A stretch of DNA of 34,964 nucleotides from Rhodospirillales bacterium (GCA_016872535.1 VGZQ01000029.1:1-34964); one strand, 5' to 3'; positions 9,840 through 17,920 are shown, numbered from the stretch's first letter. Notes: generated by a model from the letters alone, not told the origin. Program-made: numbers and translations.

Positions 9840-10913
9840 ATGTCTGATGAAGATGCAAAAAAATCTGATTCCTCAGCCAAGGGTGAAACGGACAGTGAAG
9901 AAATTGCGTCACTCACGGGTAAACTTGCGCGAAAAATTTGGGATACAGCATACAAGGAGCTGAAAAACGTTTTTCGTCCCGGACGAATCAAGGACTTCAC
10001 CGCTGCGCTTGCAGAGGCTCGATATCAATTCAAAATAATGGCCGTTCAGGCAAATGTAGACGCGAAAGCTATCGAAGATGGAACTAAACGCATCGTTAAT
10101 GGTCAGCTAGTTGATGTGAAGCCAAGAGCTGAAGACCAAGCTCTGACAAGACCATCTAATCGTGAAGTTATTAGCTTTCTAGCAACTGATACTCTTTTTC
10201 AGAATTTGAATCAATTTGTGAATTTTGAGAAGATTGTTTCGATGGCCGAAGAAGAAGCGGCTTCCGTGGCCGACGAAAAAGTATCTGATGAGCCTGTTGA
10301 TGAACTTTGGTTTACGCGGTGGCGGAAAGGAGCGGAAGACGTATCACAAGAAGATCTTCAGCGCCTTTGGGCGAAGGTGCTCGCTGGCGAGTCGATAAAG
10401 CCAGGCTCTTATTCCCTGCGTACTCTTCATTTCTTGTCCACGATGTCTCGCGCCGAGGCTGAATTAATTGCGAGATTGGCACCTTTTGTTATTAAGGACA
10501 TGATTGTTAGAGAGGCGGTGTCTGAATTGGGCAGCAAAGGTCTGGCTTTTCCAGAATTTTTGAAGTTGGAAGACTTGGGAGTCATCTCGGGCGTTAACGG
10601 ATTGCTTTCTGGCGTCCTTAATTTCTTTCCTTTTGAAGATAAGTTAATATGGTTTTATGAGTATAAAGATGGTTACGCACTTTTATTTGAAAGCAAAGAG
10701 CCAAAGACATTGGATTTGGGTTGTTACATAGTCACTGGCATTGGGCTTGAAGTTCTTACATTAGGCGATTTTTCGGCAAATATCGATTATCTAAGGGCCG
10801 TTGGAAAAATTGCTCAGAAATCTAATATTAAAATGCGTTATGGGAAGATCAAAGTAACAGGCCCAACCACAAGAAAGTTGGTAAATGAAATAAAGTTAAA
10901 TGATATTGAGTAG
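9840..10913 (+). CDS. DUF2806 domain protein
   Basis: A 357-residue protein of unknown function that matches what I know of the DUF2806 family, mainly by the block DVSQEDLQRLWAKVLAGE followed by IKPGSYSLRTLHFLSTMS at about residues 167-202. The N-terminus (1-25) is acidic and polar, then comes a helical region. Hydrophobic segments such as GVLNFFPFEDKLIWFYEY are short and look like buried core, not membrane spans. The ATG at 9840 starts MSDEDAKKSDSS; an in-frame GTG at 9804 would add 12 residues without a ribosome site. Codon use is AT-rich and unlike all neighbours, so the gene was acquired. It is the only intact gene in the island remnant. A defence role is only a guess from context. Confidence 0.75.
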   Translation: MSDEDAKKSDSSAKGETDSEEIASLTGKLARKIWDTAYKELKNVFRPGRIKDFTAALAEARYQFKIMAVQANVDAKAIEDGTKRIVNGQLVDVKPRAEDQALTRPSNREVISFLATDTLFQNLNQFVNFEKIVSMAEEEAASVADEKVSDEPVDELWFTRWRKGAEDVSQEDLQRLWAKVLAGESIKPGSYSLRTLHFLSTMSRAEAELIARLAPFVIKDMIVREAVSELGSKGLAFPEFLKLEDLGVISGVNGLLSGVLNFFPFEDKLIWFYEYKDGYALLFESKEPKTLDLGCYIVTGIGLEVLTLGDFSANIDYLRAVGKIAQKSNIKMRYGKIKVTGPTTRKLVNEIKLNDIE

Positions 10914-10932
10914 GTCCAATGAACAACGCTAA

Positions 10933-11025
10933 TTTACTGCGGCGGGTGAGTTGATCGTCGTCACCGCCTACGAGCCGAGCGCCGATTTGTGGCTGCCCGG
11001 TTGGACGCAGAAAAAACGGCCCTGA
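10933..11025 (+). pseudogene. C-terminal remnant of a DUF4258-like toxin gene
   Basis: A 30-codon open stretch, closed upstream by TAA at 10930-10932 and without a plausible start. It encodes GELIVVTAYEPSADLWLPGW and ends TQKKRP. This resembles the C-terminus of DUF4258 proteins (a 'VVTAYEPDPDLW...' strand followed by a basic tail), which are normally encoded directly before YgiT-type zinc-finger antitoxins. That partner starts one base after the stop here. The 5' part is missing, and the AT-rich island ends at the break, so the island junction or a later deletion removed it. Confidence 0.55.
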
Positions 11026-11026
11026 C

Positions 11027-11254
11027 ATGAAGTGTGTGATCTGCAAGCAAGGAACGACCAAACCCGGCGCCGCGACCGAGGTTCTCGAACGCGACGGCGC
11101 GGTCATCGTGTTCCGCAACGTGCCGGCCGAGGTGTGCGACGTGTGCGGCGAAACCTATCTCGATGCCGCCACGACATCCCGTCTTCAGACCGAGGCCGAG
11201 AAACTCATCGCGACCGGCAGCCGTCTCGACGTGCGCGACTATCGCGCCGCGTAG
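11027..11254 (+). CDS. YgiT-type zinc-finger protein (MqsA-like antitoxin half)
   Basis: A 75-residue protein with an N-terminal zinc-finger of the YgiT/MqsA-N type: C3-x2-C6 (CVICKQG) and a second pair in VCDVCGETYLD at about residues 37-40. The intervening VLERDGAVIVFRNVPAEVC pattern is typical of the family. There is no C-terminal HTH, so it is the short antitoxin form found beside DUF4258/MqsR-like toxins. The ATG begins one base after the stop of the truncated toxin remnant. With the toxin broken it is probably an orphan; transcription from the original promoter is doubtful. Confidence 0.85.
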   Translation: MKCVICKQGTTKPGAATEVLERDGAVIVFRNVPAEVCDVCGETYLDAATTSRLQTEAEKLIATGSRLDVRDYRAA

Positions 11255-11319
11255 CCGCCCCTGCGTCGCGGGCCGCATCATCGACAAAACGCGCGGCATC
11301 AATTTTGGGGAGATACTTC

Positions 11320-11670
11320 ATGGGCATCGAACATCTCGATTCGGGCGAAATCCTGAGCCAAGCCGTCGTTCACGGCGATACGGTCTACCTGTGCGGCCTG
11401 ACGGCGAAAAATCTCAAACTCGACGTCGCCGGCCAGACCAAGGAGGTCCTCGCCAAGATCGACGAGCGGCTGGCGAAGTGCGGCAGCGACAAGTCGCGGC
11501 TGTTGAGCGCGACCATCTACCTCACCGACATCAAGCTGAAACCCGCCATGAACGCGGTGTGGAAGGCTTGGCTCGGCGATCTGAAGCGTCCGGCGCGGGC
11601 CTGCATCGGCGGCGTCGAGTTGGAACCGGACGTGTTGGTGGAAATCGTCGTCAGCGCCGCCAAGTCCTGA
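11320..11670 (+). CDS. RidA family protein
   Basis: Member of the RidA/YjgF/UK114 family (116 residues), trimeric enamine/imine deaminases or related small-molecule binders in the cytoplasm. Family features are GDTVYLCGLTA in the first third, QTKEVLAKIDERLAKCGSDK in the helix, and ARACIGGVELEPDVLVEIVV near the end. The Arg in ARAC matches the substrate carboxylate-binding Arg of the family. The GGGGAG at 11307-11312 gives a clear ribosome site. It starts 65 bases after the zinc-finger gene. The sequence is closer to the RidA-like subgroups than to archetypal RidA, so the substrate is uncertain. Confidence 0.88.
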   Translation: MGIEHLDSGEILSQAVVHGDTVYLCGLTAKNLKLDVAGQTKEVLAKIDERLAKCGSDKSRLLSATIYLTDIKLKPAMNAVWKAWLGDLKRPARACIGGVELEPDVLVEIVVSAAKS

Positions 11671-11706
11671 TCTGCCGCCCGTTTTTCAGCGATAGGATGG
11701 GCGCCA

Positions 11707-12336
11707 TCACGCGATCCCGTAGGCGATCGCGGCCGCTCCAGCGAGGACGAGGGCGACGCCGACCGCGCGGGCGAGCCGTTCGCCCCACGGCAGCATGCGC
11801 TCGGCGATTACCAGCGCCACGAGCAAAAGGATGGCGGCGAGGTTCATGACCCCGGCCGCGAACAAAAGCGCCATCAGCGCCCAGCAGCAGCCGACGCAGT
11901 AGGCGCCGTGGCGGAGGCCGAGTTCGAACTGGCCGTGCGCGCCTTCGCGCCAATGGAGGGTGAGGAAGCCGAGCGGCGAGCGGCAGTGGGCGAGGCAGCG
12001 GGCCTTCAGCGGCGTCAGTTGATAAAGCCCGGCGCCGAGCAGCAGCAAGCCGGCGAGCGTGGGCGGCGCCGGGGCCATGGCGTCAAGCCGGGCAAAAGTG
12101 GCGAGCGTCCATTGAAGAGCGGCGGCGGCGAGGCCGAAGGCGCTCCACACCGCCAGGTAGCCCGCGCCGAACACCGCGGTCGAAACGTAAGGCGCGCCGC
12201 GGGCGCGGCGATTGCGGTTGAGGGTGGCGACCAGGCGGAGCATCGGCCAGGCGACCGGCAGCATCATCGCCGCCATCATCGCCACCCACATGGCGAACAT
12301 CGCCCCGGCGTGGCCGAGGGTCCAGGCCGAGTCCAT
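11707..12336 (-). CDS. DUF2182 membrane protein (predicted metal-binding)
   Basis: Integral membrane protein of 209 residues with about five to six hydrophobic segments. DUF2182 hallmarks are MWVAMMAAMMLPVAWPML near the N-terminus, YQLTPLKARCLAHCRSP in the middle and GAYCVGCCWALM with the following GVMNL helix. Cys and His clusters in these loops are the reason the family is called metal-binding. Its function is not established. It starts six bases after the end of the DUF1326 gene upstream, so the two form an operon, a pairing also seen in other bacteria. Inner membrane location is inferred. Confidence 0.88.
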   Translation of the reverse strand: MDSAWTLGHAGAMFAMWVAMMAAMMLPVAWPMLRLVATLNRNRRARGAPYVSTAVFGAGYLAVWSAFGLAAAALQWTLATFARLDAMAPAPPTLAGLLLLGAGLYQLTPLKARCLAHCRSPLGFLTLHWREGAHGQFELGLRHGAYCVGCCWALMALLFAAGVMNLAAILLLVALVIAERMLPWGERLARAVGVALVLAGAAAIAYGIA

Positions 12337-12342
12337 GGAGGG

Positions 12343-13017
12343 CTAGGACGCCGCCAGCGGCTTGCGCCAGGTGAACGCGCCGGGGCCGGTCAGTTCGAAG
12401 GCGATGTGCTTGGCCGAACGCTCTTTCCAGTCGAACGCGCGGCCGAAGGCGTCGGCCTTGAACCAGCTCGACCGGCCGACGGTGATGTGCCCGGGCACCA
12501 CTTCGGGGCGCGGCGCGTTATAGATGCGGCAGGTGCCGCCGGGCGGCACCATATACCTGCGGAACGGCCCGCCCTCGCCCGCGGCATAGCCGGGAATTTC
12601 CACCCGCCACGACTCCGCGTCGTAATAGATGTCGATCGGGACGTAGGCGATGCCGGTCACCTTGATGGTCAGGTCACGCCAGGCGGCGAAGGCGCCGCCC
12701 GCCTCGCCGGTGAAGATCGCCTTGAGCGCTTGGCGCTGGCGTTCGTCGGCGCGGGCGTCGATCAAGAAGCCGAATTCGCGGTTCTTGGCCAGCACGCTGC
12801 CCTCGAAGTGGTCGACCACCACGACGTTGAGCGTCCGGTCGAACGCGACGTCGCCGTAGCGGCCCTCGCGGATGATCCAGCTGAGGATCGCTTGGCAGTA
12901 GCCAAGGGTGGGATCGGAGCCGAACACGCACGGGCAGCCGACCGCGCAGTTGCAGAGATCGAACCAGTCGCCGGCGATACGCCACTCGGGAATAGGGGTG
13001 TTGTCGGTCGCAGGCAT
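12343..13017 (-). CDS. DUF1326 domain protein
   Basis: A 224-residue protein of unknown function. DUF1326 features are the N-terminal WRIAGDWFDLCNCAVGCPC block with its Cys-rich motif, PTLGYCQAILSW and REGRYGDVAFD. The conserved cysteines suggest metal binding. There is no signal peptide. The ATG at 13017 has an AGGAA site about eight bases upstream, which fixes the start; a longer in-frame version reaching 13191 has no such site. Upstream partner of the DUF2182 membrane protein; together they may bind or move a metal, which is inference. Confidence 0.88.
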   Translation of the reverse strand: MPATDNTPIPEWRIAGDWFDLCNCAVGCPCVFGSDPTLGYCQAILSWIIREGRYGDVAFDRTLNVVVVDHFEGSVLAKNREFGFLIDARADERQRQALKAIFTGEAGGAFAAWRDLTIKVTGIAYVPIDIYYDAESWRVEIPGYAAGEGGPFRRYMVPPGGTCRIYNAPRPEVVPGHITVGRSSWFKADAFGRAFDWKERSAKHIAFELTGPGAFTWRKPLAAS

Positions 13018-13223
13018 GGATCCGGTTCCTCGCCAGCGCCGATGATGCCATGTCCCCGGCGCCCGGTCAGCGGCTTTCTCCCGCCCTGGCGGGGCGGTCG
13101 GGCGCGGCCTATATTCCAGCCCATGCGTTCGAGCCTTTCCTCCCGGCCATGTCGTCCGAGTCCGTGTCGTGCGCTCGTCGTTCGAATGCACGCCTACCGG
13201 CGTGGCGCGCGCAAGCCCGCGTC

Positions 13224-15074
13224 ATGAGACGCCCGCCGCTGCCCGAGGGCGACGCCAAGGCCGATCTGCGCGCGCTCAGGACCCTGATGCCGCACCTGTG
13301 GCCGGCGGGCGAATCCGGCCTCCGGGGTCGCGTGGTCGGCGCGGTCGGCCTTCTGATCCTGGCCAAGCTCGCCAACGTCGTCGTGCCGGTGATCTACAAG
13401 CACGCGGTCGACGCCCTCGATGCGTCCGGGCCGGCGGGGATCGCGCTCACGGTCGCCATCGCCCTGATCGTCGCCTATGGCGGCGCGCGCATCATGGCCC
13501 AGGGCTTCAGCGAACTGCGCGATGCCATCTTCGCCAAGGTGGTGCAGCGCGCGACCCGGGTCATCGGCCTCGCCACTTTCCGTCACCTGCACGGGCTGTC
13601 GCTCCGCTTCCACCTCGACCGCCGCACCGGCGCCGTCAGCCGCGCGATCGAACGCGGCAGCAAGGGCATCGAGTTCATCCTCAACTTCATGCTCTTCAAC
13701 ATCGTGCCGACGTTCGTCGAGATTCTCCTGGTGTGCGGCATCTTGTGGGCGCTCTACGATCCGAGCTTCGCCGTCGTCACCTTCGCCACCATCGCCGGCT
13801 ACGTGCTGTGGACGCTTCTCATCACCGAATGGCGCACCCAGTACCGCCGGCTGATGAACACGACCGAGACCGAGTCGAGCTCCAAGGCGGTCGACAGCCT
13901 GCTCAACTACGAAACCGTCAAGTACTTCGGCAACGAGGAGCACGAAGCGCGCCGGTTCGAGCGCTCGCTCCGGCGCTACGAGGACGCCGCGATCAGGAGC
14001 AAGACCACGCTTTCGCTCCTCAACATCGGCCAGGGCACGGTGATCGCGCTCGGCCTGGTCGCGGTGATGACGCTCGCCGCGAACGGGGTTGCGGCCGGGA
14101 CCATGACGCTCGGCGATTTCGTGCTGGTCAACGCCTACCTGATCCAGCTTTACCTGCCGCTCAATTTCCTCGGCTTCATCTACCGCGAGATCAAGGCGTC
14201 CTTGGCCGACATGGAGGCGATGTTCGCGCTCCTGCGCGAGGCGCCCGAGGTGGTCGATCCGCCCGGCGCGCCCGCGCTCGCGGTTTCGGGCGGGGCGATC
14301 GAGTTCAGGGACGTGGTCTTCGCCTACGATCCGCGCCGGCCGATTCTCAAGGGCGTTTCGTTCCGCGTTCCGCCGGGGGGCAAGATGGCTATCGTCGGCC
14401 CGTCCGGCTCGGGCAAATCGACCGTGTCGCGCATTCTGTTCCGCTTCTACAAGATTCAAGAAGGCGTCGTCGCCATCGACGGCCAGGACATCCGCACCGT
14501 TCGGCAAGACAGCGTGCGCGCCGCCATCGGCATGGTGCCGCAGGACACGGTCTTGTTCAACGACACGATCCGCTACAACATCGCCTACGGCCGCCCCGAG
14601 GCGACCGAGGCGGAGATCGAGGTCGCCGCCCGCCTTGCCCGTATCCACGACTTCATCCTGGGCTTGCCCGACGGCTACAAGACCATGGTCGGCGAGCGCG
14701 GCCTCAAGCTCTCCGGCGGCGAGAAACAACGCGTCGCCATCGCCCGCACCATCCTCAAGAACCCGCGCATCCTGCTGTTCGACGAGGCGACCTCGGCGCT
14801 CGATTCCGCGACCGAGCAGGAAATCCTGAAGTCGCTCCGCGAGGTATCGGAGCGGCGCACCACGCTCACCATCGCGCATCGGCTTTCGACCGTGATCGAT
14901 TCGGACGAAATCCTGGTGATGGAGGAAGGCCGCATCGTCGAGCGCGGCACCCACGGCGAGCTGCTCGCGCGCGGCGGAACTTACGCCGCCATGTGGCGCC
15001 GCCAGCAGGAGGCGGCGGCGGCGCGCGAGGCGCTGGAACGGACCGGCGAGGTTGTTCCCGCCGCCGCGCAATGA
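13224..15074 (+). CDS. atm1: Atm1-type ABC exporter (heavy-metal/glutathione-sulfur transporter)
   Basis: Half-size ABC exporter with an N-terminal six-helix transmembrane domain (about residues 35-320) and a C-terminal ATPase domain. The ATPase shows Walker A GPSGSGKST (about 392-400), signature LSGGEKQ (about 496), Walker B ILLFDEATSALD and the H-loop AHRLST. Closest to the Atm1/ABCB7 group, whose bacterial members export glutathione-metal or glutathione-persulfide conjugates: see LRALRTLMPHLWP at the start and TETESSSKAVDSLLNYETVKYFGNEEHE in two blocks after TM4. The start at 13224 (MRRPPLPEG) fits the family length (616 residues); ATG 13149 would add 25 poorly conserved residues. It may handle sulfur or Fe-S precursors linked to the isc operon in this window. 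Confidence 0.93.
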   Translation: MRRPPLPEGDAKADLRALRTLMPHLWPAGESGLRGRVVGAVGLLILAKLANVVVPVIYKHAVDALDASGPAGIALTVAIALIVAYGGARIMAQGFSELRDAIFAKVVQRATRVIGLATFRHLHGLSLRFHLDRRTGAVSRAIERGSKGIEFILNFMLFNIVPTFVEILLVCGILWALYDPSFAVVTFATIAGYVLWTLLITEWRTQYRRLMNTTETESSSKAVDSLLNYETVKYFGNEEHEARRFERSLRRYEDAAIRSKTTLSLLNIGQGTVIALGLVAVMTLAANGVAAGTMTLGDFVLVNAYLIQLYLPLNFLGFIYREIKASLADMEAMFALLREAPEVVDPPGAPALAVSGGAIEFRDVVFAYDPRRPILKGVSFRVPPGGKMAIVGPSGSGKSTVSRILFRFYKIQEGVVAIDGQDIRTVRQDSVRAAIGMVPQDTVLFNDTIRYNIAYGRPEATEAEIEVAARLARIHDFILGLPDGYKTMVGERGLKLSGGEKQRVAIARTILKNPRILLFDEATSALDSATEQEILKSLREVSERRTTLTIAHRLSTVIDSDEILVMEEGRIVERGTHGELLARGGTYAAMWRRQQEAAAAREALERTGEVVPAAAQ

Positions 15075-15084
15075 TCGCGTCGCC

Positions 15085-15978
15085 ATGATCCCGTTCCGTC
15101 TCGCGGATGCGTTGCGGGTCGAACTGCCGATTGTCGAGGTTCTCGATATCGGCGCGCGCCAAGAGGGGGAGGATCGTTACGCGCCGCTGCTCACGCAGAA
15201 CTTGGCGCGGGTAACGGGCTTCGAGCCGGAGGCGTCCGAATTCGAGCGTCTCGAGGCCCGCCCGGGCCCCTTCACCTATTTCCCCCATGTTCTGGGCGCG
15301 GGCGGGAGGGCCACCATGCACGTCACGCGCTATCCCGGATGTAGTTCTCTTCTCGAACCCGATCCCGCCATGATCGATTTATTTGAAACGTTGGGGGCGT
15401 CACCGCCGGATGGAAATTTCCTGGTAGTGGATAAGGTCGACGTGGAGACGGTCCGCCTGGACGACGTGCCCGGTTTGCGATCACCCGATTACATCAAGAT
15501 CGACGTTCAGGGCGCCGAGCTTCAGGTTTTAACGCACGGGCCACGCACATTGTCTTCGGCGGTCGTCGTGCAAACCGAAGTCGAATTCCTGCCGATTTAC
15601 AAGAATCAGCCCTTGTTCGGCGATATGCAGTGCTTCTTGCGCGAGCAGGGGTTCGTTTTGCATAAACTGATCGACATCGGCGGCAGAGGTTTCCAGCCCA
15701 TCCATAATTCCGCCAATCCCTTTCAAGCCATATCGCAGGTCTTATGGGCGGACGCCGTGTTCGTCCGGAATTTTGTCGGATTCGACCAATGGACGGACGA
15801 AGGGCTCCTGAAAGCCGCTTTGATTTTGAACGATATTTACCGGTCCTATGATCTTGTCTTTCATCTTTTACGCGCGCGCGACGCGCGCCTTAAGGAAAAT
15901 CTCGCCGACAGGCATTTGGCCGCGCTTAGCCTTACTCAACCAGTTCCGTTGTACTTCAATCTCAAAAACACGCCTTAG
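15085..15978 (+). CDS. FkbM-family SAM-dependent methyltransferase
   Basis: A 297-residue protein with a Rossmann-type methyltransferase fold: motif [21 protein letters not shown], and the FkbM/Methyltransf_21 signature [15 protein letters not shown]. Such enzymes O-methylate sugars or lipids, often in surface polysaccharide synthesis. It starts ten bases after the exporter stop and so could be co-transcribed. The last 17 bases overlap the end of mnmA on the other strand. The second half uses more AT-rich codons than the exporter, which hints at acquisition. The acceptor is unknown, and no polysaccharide gene cluster is visible around it. Confidence 0.88.
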   Translation: MIPFRLADALRVELPIVEVLDIGARQEGEDRYAPLLTQNLARVTGFEPEASEFERLEARPGPFTYFPHVLGAGGRATMHVTRYPGCSSLLEPDPAMIDLFETLGASPPDGNFLVVDKVDVETVRLDDVPGLRSPDYIKIDVQGAELQVLTHGPRTLSSAVVVQTEVEFLPIYKNQPLFGDMQCFLREQGFVLHKLIDIGGRGFQPIHNSANPFQAISQVLWADAVFVRNFVGFDQWTDEGLLKAALILNDIYRSYDLVFHLLRARDARLKENLADRHLAALSLTQPVPLYFNLKNTP

Positions 15979-17116
15979 CCGAGGCGGGTAAACCTTTAGG
16001 CCGAGCATCACGCTCGATCCAGCCGCCGCCGAGCACGCGGCTTCCCCGGTAGAAGACGCACGCCTGACCGGGGGCGATGGCGCCTTGCGGTTCGGCGAAC
16101 GCCACTTCGGCGCGGCCGTCGGGGAGCGCGCGCACGGTCGCGGGGGCGGCGGGTTGCGTCGAGCGCACCTTGACCGTGACGGGGCTGGGTTGTTCCGGCG
16201 GCGCGTCGAGCCAGTTGACGTCGCGCGCGGTGAGCGAATCCTTGAGCAGCGCCGCGCGCGGGCCGACCACCACACGGGCGGTCGCGGCCTCGATCCGCAC
16301 CACATAGAGCGGCTCACCGGCGCCGGCGTTGCCGAGGTCGAGGCCGCGGCGCTGGCCGACCGTGAAGTGGAACACGCCCCGATGCCGGCCGAGCACCCGG
16401 CCGTCGAGGTCGACGATGTCGCCTGCCGCCGCCGTCCGGCCGGGGCGCAAGCGCTCGACCACGCGCGCGTAGTCGCCGCCGGGCACGAAGCAGATATCCT
16501 GGCTGTCCGGCTTGGCCGCAACCGGCACGCCGAGCCGGGCGGCGAGCGCGCGGGTCTCGTCCTTAGACATATCACCGAGCGGGAAGCGAAGCATGTCGAG
16601 CTGAGCGCGGGTGGTCGCGAACAGGAAATAGCTCTGGTCACGCGCGGGATCGGCGCCAGCGTGCAACTCGGACCCCTGTTCGCTCTCGACACGGCGGACG
16701 TAATGGCCGGTCACCAGCGCGTCGGCGCCCAGGTCGCGGGCGGTCGCGAGCAGGTCGCGGAACTTGACCGTGCGGTTGCAGGCGACGCACGGGATCGGCG
16801 TTTCGCCGGCGAGGTAGGAATCGGCGAACGGCTCCATCACCTCGGCGCGGAAGCGGGATTCGTAGTCGAGCACGTAATGCGGAATGGCGAGCGCGTCCGC
16901 GACCCGTCGCGCGTCGAGGATGTCGCGCCCGGCGCAGCAGGTTTTGCTTGCGGAGGCCGTGGCGGCGCCGAAATCGTAAAGCTGGAGCGTGACGCCGACT
17001 ACGTCGTAGCCCCGTTCCTTGAGCAACGCGGCGACGGTCGAGCTGTCGACGCCGCCGGACATGGCGACGACGACGCGGGTCTTGGCCGGGGGCTTATCGG
17101 AGATAAAAAAATTCAT
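15962..17116 (-). CDS. mnmA: tRNA-specific 2-thiouridylase MnmA
   Basis: Thiolates uridine 34 of tRNA-Lys, -Glu and -Gln with sulfur relayed from cysteine desulfurase IscS. PP-loop MSGGVDSS at residues 19-26, catalytic C113 in VACNRTVKF and persulfide-forming C209 in [10 protein letters not shown] are all present. The C-terminal beta-barrels end in [12 protein letters not shown]. The length of 384 residues is normal. The start has a short N-terminal [13 protein letters not shown] preceding the core. The gene is tail-to-tail with the FkbM gene, overlapping by 17 bases. Sulfur supply would come from the isc operon about 6 kb further on. Confidence 0.97.
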   Translation of the reverse strand: MNFFISDKPPAKTRVVVAMSGGVDSSTVAALLKERGYDVVGVTLQLYDFGAATASASKTCCAGRDILDARRVADALAIPHYVLDYESRFRAEVMEPFADSYLAGETPIPCVACNRTVKFRDLLATARDLGADALVTGHYVRRVESEQGSELHAGADPARDQSYFLFATTRAQLDMLRFPLGDMSKDETRALAARLGVPVAAKPDSQDICFVPGGDYARVVERLRPGRTAAAGDIVDLDGRVLGRHRGVFHFTVGQRRGLDLGNAGAGEPLYVVRIEAATARVVVGPRAALLKDSLTARDVNWLDAPPEQPSPVTVKVRSTQPAAPATVRALPDGRAEVAFAEPQGAIAPGQACVFYRGSRVLGGGWIERDARPKGLPASAKACF

Positions 17117-17196
17117 GGCCGCAATATAGGTCGAACGGCCCGGGCGGCAACATGGGGCGGAAAAAATGTCTCGGATTTTCGCGGGTTTTGGCCCAT

Positions 17197-17273
17197 ACCT
17201 GTGCGCGCCGTCACAGGAAAACCTGTGCGCGCCGTCACACCTAACTCATTGAAATTATGTGCGTTTCGTCACA
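17197..17273 (+). promoter_or_regulatory. Three CRP/FNR-like binding sites upstream of the winged-helix gene
   Basis: Two exact 19-base repeats ACCTGTGCGCGCCGTCACA (17197-17215, 17221-17239) and a third, diverged copy (17255-17273). Each contains the core TGTGC-N6-TCACA (17200-17215, 17224-17239, 17258-17273), one base from the CRP consensus TGTGA-N6-TCACA. Centre spacings are 24 and 34 bases. They lie in the 234-base gap between mnmA and the divergent regulator gene. The third site lies between a TTGAAA (17249-17254) and a weak -10 region. They could serve a CRP/FNR-type protein or the adjacent regulator itself. Confidence 0.6.
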
Positions 17274-17350
17274 GACATCCGGATCGGTCGTCCTTAGCAT
17301 CGGGCTCACGAACAACAACGGACCACAGCTCTTTACGAGAGGAAAAGACC

Positions 17351-17863
17351 ATGAGAACCGCACATGCTGTCAACGTCGGAGCGACCTATCGTCCGCCGGT
17401 CGCGATTTCGGGCGCGGAAGGGGCGAAAGGCGCCACCGTGGCCGCGCTGGCACGGCTCTTGATGCAAGACGGCATCGACGCGCCGCGCCACCTTTTTTCC
17501 CGGATCAACGGCACGCTCGCGCGCCCCGGCGGCAAACGGATTTCGCATCGGGTCGAGCGCACGGCACGGGAAATCCTCTATTTCCTGTTCCGTTGCCATA
17601 TCGCGGACAAGACCCCGAGCGTATCCGACATCTATCTCGCGACCGGGTTGGCCCGGGGAACCACGATCCGGTGCATTGCCGGCTTGCGCGAACTCGGGAT
17701 TCTGGAAACCGCAACCGATACGCACGACCGGCGCCGTTCGCTGGTGCGTTTCGCCGGCGCATACCGCCATCTGATCGCCGAATTCTCCGACGCCCATTGT
17801 CGGCGGCTGGAGGAACAATTGGCGGCTTCGGGGTTTGTCCAGGCGGAAAACCGCGTCGGTTAG
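17351..17863 (+). CDS. Winged-helix (MarR-like) transcriptional regulator
   Basis: A 170-residue cytoplasmic protein. Residues 70-133 form a winged helix: TAREILYFLFRCHIADKTPS, then a recognition-helix region VSDIYLATGLARGTTIRCIAGL, followed by LRELGILET and a wing with HDRRRSLVRF. This pattern resembles MarR-type regulators, but the N-terminal 65 residues are not typical and the C-terminal helix is short. A GAGAGGA ribosome site precedes the ATG at 17351. A run of three CRP-like palindromic repeats lies upstream, and a strong terminator follows, so it is a single-gene unit. The ligand and target genes are unknown. Confidence 0.75.
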   Translation: MRTAHAVNVGATYRPPVAISGAEGAKGATVAALARLLMQDGIDAPRHLFSRINGTLARPGGKRISHRVERTAREILYFLFRCHIADKTPSVSDIYLATGLARGTTIRCIAGLRELGILETATDTHDRRRSLVRFAGAYRHLIAEFSDAHCRRLEEQLAASGFVQAENRVG

Positions 17864-17889
17864 GCGCGCGCGCCGGGTTCACGAGCAAG

Positions 17890-17920
17890 GGCGGGGCCGG
17901 AACGGCCCCGCCTTTTTCTT
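17890..17920 (+). terminator. Rho-independent terminator after the winged-helix gene
   Basis: A perfect 10-base-pair stem, GGCGGGGCCG (17890-17899) with CGGCCCCGCC (17903-17912), a 3-base loop and a run of T (TTTTTCTTTT). It lies 26 bases after the stop of the regulator gene. Confidence 0.93.

Larger units (their letters stand above)
9321..10940 (+). mobile_element. Remnant of a genomic island at the 3' end of guaA
   Basis: The DNA changes character directly after the guaA stop. It becomes clearly AT-richer with A/T third positions, unlike the flanks, up to about 10940, where high-GC sequence resumes inside a truncated toxin gene. It contains an integrase N-terminus (9455-9586), an unidentified stretch (9587-9839), an intact DUF2806 gene and nothing else recognisable. 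In front of the integrase fragment are a 9-base direct repeat CTAGGGGCG (9397-9405 and 9409-9417) and an inverted repeat CCACACA/TGTGTGG (9421-9427, 9438-9444). Integrases that use the guaA 3' end as attachment site are well known. I could not find a second copy of the guaA end (attR), so the right boundary is inferred from composition. Confidence 0.6.

Noticed and set aside
10905-11030. Possible attR (second copy of the guaA 3' end)
   Set aside because: I compared the last bases of guaA with this region and with the DNA after it and saw no convincing repeat.
13194-15086. A 630-codon open frame antisense to the exporter gene
   Set aside because: The composition is that of an antisense shadow (rich in Arg, Asp, His, Gly), and the sense strand encodes a complete ABC exporter.
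17197-17273. A short CRISPR array
   Set aside because: Only three units, spacing of 24 and 34 bases, repeats palindromic and CRP-like, no cas genes. Regulatory sites fit better.
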